Origin: an uncultured bacterium | GTDB taxonomy: Bacteria > Actinomycetota > Coriobacteriia > Coriobacteriales > Eggerthellaceae | NCBI GenBank assembly: GCA_905215035.1 | Contig: CAJMOJ010000040.1 | Span: forward strand, 1-19,144 | DNA: 19,144 nt | Direction: 5' to 3' | Shown here: one piece after another, positions 15,378 to 19,144 of the stretch | How positions within the stretch are numbered: the first letter of the stretch is position 1 | Layout: every line of letters begins with the position of its first letter | The notes under the pieces: model-generated | What the model was told of the DNA's origin: nothing | Seen by the model: the letters and a program-made list of their open reading frames with translations, nothing else | Database searches by the model: none | Made by a program: the position numbers and the translations under genes

Positions 15378-15405
15378 TAGTCAAACAAATATTCCGTGCT
15401 ATGAT
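15378..15405 (+). promoter_or_regulatory. Promoter of the ilvD-ilvB operon
   Basis: Extended -10 TGC-TATGAT (TG at 15397-15398, TATGAT at 15400-15405) with a -35-like TAGTCA at 15378-15383 (16-bp spacer, 4 of 6 consensus bases). Transcription would start near 15412, a few bases before T-box Stem I begins, which supports the call. Confidence 0.6.
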
Positions 15406-15411
15406 GATCAA

Positions 15412-15686
15412 ACATAGAAAAGCGTTGATAAGGAAAAGTAGGGACGAATCCATCAATTTATAGAGAGTCGGTGGTTGGTGAAAACCGATGGTGGACGGTC
15501 TGAAAGGCACCTTTGAGCTGTTCAATCAGAACATCTGATGTCCTTAGTATTGGACGATCTTCAATGAGGTATCAGGTAAGTACGTTGAATCGGTGACTCC
15601 GTAATTAGTCTTATGAGGCAGTTTTGTCTTACTAGCAAGTATATGGTCCTGATGCAACGTATAAGGGTGCATGAGGATTTTTTATT
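15412..15686 (+). promoter_or_regulatory. T-box leader upstream of ilvD-ilvB
   Basis: Stem I is clear. GGAAAAGTA (15432-15440) gives the AGTA side of the specifier loop. AGAGAG (15462-15467) is followed by a hairpin TCGGT (15468-15472)/ACCGA (15484-15488) with loop GGTTGGTGAAA, the typical tRNA-elbow-binding apex. CCATC (15450-15454) pairs with GATGG (15487-15491), sharing two bases with the apex stem. The lower side reads GAAAGGCACCTTTGAGCTG (15502-15520), whose ACC-TTTGAG block is typical. By position the specifier is GGC (15506-15508), a Gly codon, unexpected for this operon. The usual GGTGGNACCGCG is not present. The best substitute is TGGT (15644-15647) right before the terminator arm, which would match tRNAs ending ACCA (Ile, Leu, Val type). 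T-box leaders raise expression when the cognate tRNA is uncharged. Confidence 0.8.
15648..15686 (+). terminator. Intrinsic terminator of the ilv T-box leader (attenuator)
   Basis: CCTGATGCA (15648-15656) pairs with TGCATGAGG (15668-15676), 8 of 9 pairs with one G-G mismatch, 11-nt loop, then ATTTTTTATT (15677-15686). An alternative fold pairs ATG (15652-15654) with CGT (15658-15660) and leaves TGGTCCTG bulged, like a short antiterminator. ATCAGG (15571-15576) could also pair with CCTGAT. Both are exclusive with the terminator. Confidence 0.8.
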
Positions 15687-15719
15687 ATGGGGCGCTTTTC
15701 TCGAGCACAAAATGAAGGG

Positions 15720-15737
15720 GACATCGTGGGTGATGTC
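15720..15737 (+). other. Second hairpin between the attenuator and ilvD
   Basis: GACATC (15720-15725) pairs perfectly with GATGTC (15732-15737) around GTGGGT, 30 bp before the ilvD start. No T-run follows. It might affect ribosome access or RNA processing. It lies in the part of the frame (15687-15767) that I regard as untranslated leader. Confidence 0.45.
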
Positions 15738-15767
15738 TTAGGTATAAGAGAGGTAGGTAGAAGCATT

Positions 15768-17426
15768 ATGCGTAGCGACGCAATCAAGAAAGGGCTTGCA
15801 CGCGCCCCGCATCGTTCGTTACTTAAGGCCGATGGGTTTACTGACGAGGAGCTTGAGCGTCCTCTTGTTGCAGTGATTTCGTCTCAAAATGAGATCATTC
15901 CGGGTCACATTCATCTTCAAACTATTGCGGATGCTGTTAAAGCTGGTGTTCGTATGGCGGGCGGTACACCAATTCAGATGACCACAATTGGCGTTTGTGA
16001 TGGCATTGCTATGAATCATGATGGTATGCACTATTCGCTTACGAGCCGTGAAGTTATTGCTGATTCGGTGGAGTGCGCAGTGCAGGGTCATCAATTTGAT
16101 GCGATGGTCTTGATTCCTTCATGCGACAAAGTTGTTCCTGGCATGCTTATTGCTGCCTGCCGTTTAAATATTCCTACGGTATTAATCTCTGGTGGACCTA
16201 TGCTTGCCGGCGAAGATGCTTGTGGAAACCAAACTGATTTGAATACATTGTTTGATGCAGTTGGACAAGTAACCGCTGGTACTATGACGGAAGAGGAGTG
16301 CAAGTGGTTTGAAAATACCGCATGCCCTACGTGCGGTAGCTGTTCAGGTATGTTTACAGCAAACTCCATTGCTTGCCTTTCAGAAGGGTTAGGCATTGCT
16401 CTTCCTGGAAACGGTACTATTCCTGCAGTGTATTCTGAGCGTATTCGACTTGCAAAGCATGCCGGCATGAAAGTAATGGAGCTTTTTGACAAGGGTATTA
16501 CTGCGCTTGATATCATCAACAAAGCATCTATCCATAATGGTATGGCGCTCGATATGGCATTCGGTGGTTCAACCAATACCATGCTTCATTTAACTGCTAT
16601 TGCATATGCTGCGGGTTGTCCTATTACTATGGATGATTGGGATCAGATTTGTTCTGAGATTCCCAATATCACGCGCATTGCACCAGCAGGCCCTCTTCAT
16701 ATTCAGGACCTCAATAAGGTTGGGGGTATTTCGGCTATTATTGGTGAGCTTGGACGCCATGGTCTTTTGGATGGTGATGCCCTTACCTGTCATGGAACTA
16801 TGGCTGAATGGATTGCTGAAGCACCGCTTGTTGATGGAGAGATTGTTCGCACGGTTGAAAATGCCTATAGCGAGGTAGGCGGCTTGCGTGTTATGCGTGG
16901 TAATCTTGCTCCCAACTGTGGCGTTGTCAAACAATCAGCCGTTTCTGATGATATGCGCAAGCACACCGGTCCTGCACGTGTTTTCAATTCAGAAGAAGAG
17001 GCATGTGAAGCTATCTTTGGTGGCAAAATTAATGCGGGTGACGTTGTCGTTATCCGTTATGAAGGTCCTGCTGGTGGCCCGGGTATGCGTGAAATGCTGA
17101 CTCCTACTTCTGCAATTTGCGGTATGGGACTTGATAAGTCAGTTGCTTTAATTACTGATGGTCGTTTTTCTGGTGCAACTAAGGGTCCTGCTATTGGGCA
17201 TGTAAGTCCTGAAGCGCAAGCAGGTGGACCAATCGCTTTGGTTCAAGAAGGAGATATCATCGCTATCGATATTGATGCAGGAACGCTCGTATTAGAAGTT
17301 TCGGATGAAGAACTCGAGGCGCGTCGCGCCGCGTGGGAACCACCTGCAGCTAAGCATTCAACGGGTGTTCTGGCGCGTTATGCACGCTTGGTTTCAAGTG
17401 CCGATAAGGGGGCATATTTCGGATGA
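15768..17426 (+). CDS. ilvD: Dihydroxy-acid dehydratase
   Basis: IlvD (552 aa, normal length) dehydrates dihydroxy acids to 2-keto acids, the third common step to Val, Ile and Leu. Iron-sulfur ligands are visible: Cys119 in PSCDK and Cys192 in CGSCSGMFTAN. The position where [2Fe-2S] plant-type enzymes have a third Cys (SCWNE) is Ser39 here (SSQNE), as in oxygen-sensitive bacterial forms, which suits an anaerobe. ATG 15768 begins MRSDAIKKGLARAPHRS, the usual family start, with AGGTAGGT at 15751-15758. The frame also opens at ATG 15687, but that start touches the terminator T-run and would add 27 unconserved residues. The stop overlaps the ilvB start (ATGA). Controlled by the T-box leader and perhaps the divergent LysR. 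Confidence 0.95.
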   Translation: MRSDAIKKGLARAPHRSLLKADGFTDEELERPLVAVISSQNEIIPGHIHLQTIADAVKAGVRMAGGTPIQMTTIGVCDGIAMNHDGMHYSLTSREVIADSVECAVQGHQFDAMVLIPSCDKVVPGMLIAACRLNIPTVLISGGPMLAGEDACGNQTDLNTLFDAVGQVTAGTMTEEECKWFENTACPTCGSCSGMFTANSIACLSEGLGIALPGNGTIPAVYSERIRLAKHAGMKVMELFDKGITALDIINKASIHNGMALDMAFGGSTNTMLHLTAIAYAAGCPITMDDWDQICSEIPNITRIAPAGPLHIQDLNKVGGISAIIGELGRHGLLDGDALTCHGTMAEWIAEAPLVDGEIVRTVENAYSEVGGLRVMRGNLAPNCGVVKQSAVSDDMRKHTGPARVFNSEEEACEAIFGGKINAGDVVVIRYEGPAGGPGMREMLTPTSAICGMGLDKSVALITDGRFSGATKGPAIGHVSPEAQAGGPIALVQEGDIIAIDIDAGTLVLEVSDEELEARRAAWEPPAAKHSTGVLARYARLVSSADKGAYFG

Positions 17427-19144
17427 TCATCGATAAAGAATATGAAAAGAAAATGGGTTTAGGCCCTAATACTGAAAAGCAAGGAAAGGTGATGACAGGC
17501 GCTCAAGCCATCATCGCCTCCCTTGAGGCTGAAGGGGTAGATACGATCTTTGGCTATCCTGGAGGACAAGCTATCAAGATTTATGATGCACTTTATGATT
17601 CCAAAAAAATTCATCATGTGCTTTCTCGTCATGAACAAGGTGCTACTCATGAAGCTGATGGATATGCTCGTGCAACCGGTAAGACTGGTGTTGTTATTGT
17701 GACATCTGGTCCTGGTGCAACTAATACGGTGACAGGTATTGCAACAGCGTATATGGATTCAGTTCCTATGGTTGTTATTACAGGACAGGTGCCTCGTCAT
17801 ATTATTGGTACCGACGCATTCCAGGAATCTGACATCGTGGGTATTACTATGCCTGTTGTTAAGCATTCCTTTTTACTGCAGTCATGTGAAGATATGACAC
17901 GCACCTTTAGAGAAGCGTTCTATATTGCAAATTCCGGGCGTCCAGGTCCTGTTCTTATTGATATTCCCTCCGATTTAGCAGGCGCGGAAATGGTGTTTGA
18001 ATATCCAGAGGATATCAACATTCCTTCCTATAAGCCTACGGTTAAGGGCAATACGCGTCAGATCAAACAAGCAATTGAAATGATGAAATCTGCCAAAAAG
18101 CCAGTGTTTTATATTGGTGGCGGTATTATCGCATCGCATTCCGAGCAAGAGTTGCTTGAGGTAGTTGAAGCACTGCAAATTCCTGTTGTTACGACTTTGA
18201 TGGGTAAAGGAGCGTTTCCTGCAAGCCATCCACTCAATTTAGGACATGTTGGCATGCATGGTTCTCAGTATGCAAACTATGCGCTTACCAATGCAGATTT
18301 ACTAATTGCTGTTGGCGCACGTTTCTCAGATCGCGTGACGGGTCGCTTATCTGATTTTGCATCGAATGCAAAGGTAATCCATATTGATGTTGATCCTGCT
18401 GAAATTGGAAAGAATAGGATTGCACAGATTCCGATCGTAGGCGACGCAAAAGTTATTCTTTCTGGTATGGTTAATCAGCTTCAGCAAGAACCTGCTGTGC
18501 CGGTTACACAAGAATGGATAGAGCAAGTTAATGCATGGCGCACCCAGCATCCCTTATATAAACCTGCGATTGCAACACAAAAAGGGACTATTTCACCTGA
18601 AGCAGCATTGGATTTGCTCTCAAGTATGCTTCCTGATGATGCGATTGTAACTACTGAGGTTGGACAGCATCAGATGTGGGCAGCGCAACATGTGGATCGC
18701 GATAAGCCACGTACGTTCTTAACTTCGGGCGGTTTGGGAACTATGGGATTTGGTCTCCCTGCTGCAATTGGCGCAAAGGTGGCTTGTCCTGACAAGCAAG
18801 TTGTATGTATTGCAGGCGATGGATCGTTGCAGATGAATATTCAAGAATTGGGAACTATTGCTAGTCAGGGGATCAAGGTCAAGGTTCTTCTGATGAATAA
18901 TGCAGGTCTTGGTATGGTTCAGCAGTGGCAAGGGTTGTTCTATGGTGGTCGCTATTCTCACACAGTACTTCCTGAATGCCCTGATTTTGTTGCACTTGCT
19001 CATGCCTATGGTTGGCAGGCAGAACGTGTAAGTGATCCTAATGAGCTCAAAAAAGCTCTTGAGCGTTTACTTGCTGCTGATGCACCTGCACTCTTAGATA
19101 TGCGCATTGATCGCGATGAGAACGTATATCCCATGGTTGCTCCT
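17423..19144 (+). CDS. ilvB: Acetolactate synthase large subunit (3' end beyond window)
   Basis: Catalytic subunit of acetohydroxyacid synthase, the ThDP- and FAD-dependent enzyme joining pyruvate with pyruvate or 2-ketobutyrate. The window holds 574 codons without a stop, so only a short C-terminal piece is missing. The N-terminal ThDP domain shows FGYPGG (43-48) and catalytic Glu71 in RHEQGA. A central FAD-associated domain follows. The C-terminal ThDP/Mg motif starts GDGS at 465-468 and ends at Asn492-Asn493. Start choice: ATG 17423 overlaps the ilvD stop and has AAGGGGG 10 nt upstream; ATG 17492 with AAGGA at 17481-17485 is an alternative that removes 23 residues. The long FAD-binding insert favours the biosynthetic over the catabolic (AlsS) type, as does the neighbour ilvD. 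The small subunit ilvN is expected to the right. Confidence 0.95.
   Translation, partial: MIIDKEYEKKMGLGPNTEKQGKVMTGAQAIIASLEAEGVDTIFGYPGGQAIKIYDALYDSKKIHHVLSRHEQGATHEADGYARATGKTGVVIVTSGPGATNTVTGIATAYMDSVPMVVITGQVPRHIIGTDAFQESDIVGITMPVVKHSFLLQSCEDMTRTFREAFYIANSGRPGPVLIDIPSDLAGAEMVFEYPEDINIPSYKPTVKGNTRQIKQAIEMMKSAKKPVFYIGGGIIASHSEQELLEVVEALQIPVVTTLMGKGAFPASHPLNLGHVGMHGSQYANYALTNADLLIAVGARFSDRVTGRLSDFASNAKVIHIDVDPAEIGKNRIAQIPIVGDAKVILSGMVNQLQQEPAVPVTQEWIEQVNAWRTQHPLYKPAIATQKGTISPEAALDLLSSMLPDDAIVTTEVGQHQMWAAQHVDRDKPRTFLTSGGLGTMGFGLPAAIGAKVACPDKQVVCIAGDGSLQMNIQELGTIASQGIKVKVLLMNNAGLGMVQQWQGLFYGGRYSHTVLPECPDFVALAHAYGWQAERVSDPNELKKALERLLAADAPALLDMRIDRDENVYPMVAP

Noticed and set aside
15211..15525. 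104-codon leftward frame between lysR and ilvD
   Set aside because: It covers the T-box Stem I and the divergent promoters, with no ribosome site or protein-like features.
15687..15767. N-terminal extension of ilvD from ATG 15687
   Set aside because: The ATG directly follows the terminator T-run, and the 27 residues do not resemble dihydroxy-acid dehydratase; the family start is at 15768.
16091..16582. 163-codon antisense frame within ilvD
   Set aside because: It mirrors the codon bias of ilvD, which carries all the family motifs; no independent signal is present.
1..19144. tRNA, rRNA, CRISPR array, transposase or prophage genes
   Set aside because: No cloverleaf, rRNA motif, spaced repeat array or mobile-element protein was recognised on either strand.

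Overview
The window is a stretch of bacterial chromosome carrying housekeeping genes, with moderate GC, dense coding and clear Shine-Dalgarno sites. Protein character and gene content suggest a Gram-positive anaerobe, most likely an Actinobacterium of class Coriobacteriia (Atopobium/Lancefieldella/Olsenella type). The taxon is an inference. No tRNA, rRNA, CRISPR array or transposase gene was seen.

Layout. Bases 24-3396 hold tig-clpP-clpX (trigger factor and the ClpXP protease). Bases 3458-8618 hold valS, a small membrane protein with a double zinc ribbon, and thrS. Bases 8841-10154 hold trxA-trxB, a complete NADPH-driven thioredoxin system bounded by terminator-like hairpins that share a core sequence. 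Bases 10257-13151 hold prfA-prmC (release factor 1 and the methylase of its GGQ glutamine) and a purine nucleoside phosphorylase. A gamma-carbonic anhydrase-like gene converges on the last of these with 2 bp between stops.

Bases 13712-14263 contain no convincing protein gene. They hold several inverted repeats and a strongly structured element of about 225 nt (13953-14178): four hairpins followed by an intrinsic terminator, probably a small non-coding RNA that I cannot assign to a known family. Next is a leftward LysR-type regulator gene interrupted by an in-frame TAG at codon 244, with its C-terminal coding sequence still intact beyond the stop. It is divergent from the branched-chain amino acid operon ilvD-ilvB. 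That operon has an extended -10 promoter, a T-box leader with a well-preserved Stem I, and an intrinsic terminator just before the genes. ilvB runs off the right edge.

Items most worth a second look: (1) the multi-hairpin RNA candidate at 13953-14178; (2) a hairpin just before the thrS ribosome binding site that copies a tRNA-Thr anticodon arm (7-nt loop with U33, UGU at 34-36, A37), suggesting translational autoregulation by ThrRS; (3) the ilv T-box, whose apparent specifier triplet is GGC (Gly) and whose antiterminator sequence is degenerate; (4) the amber codon within lysR.
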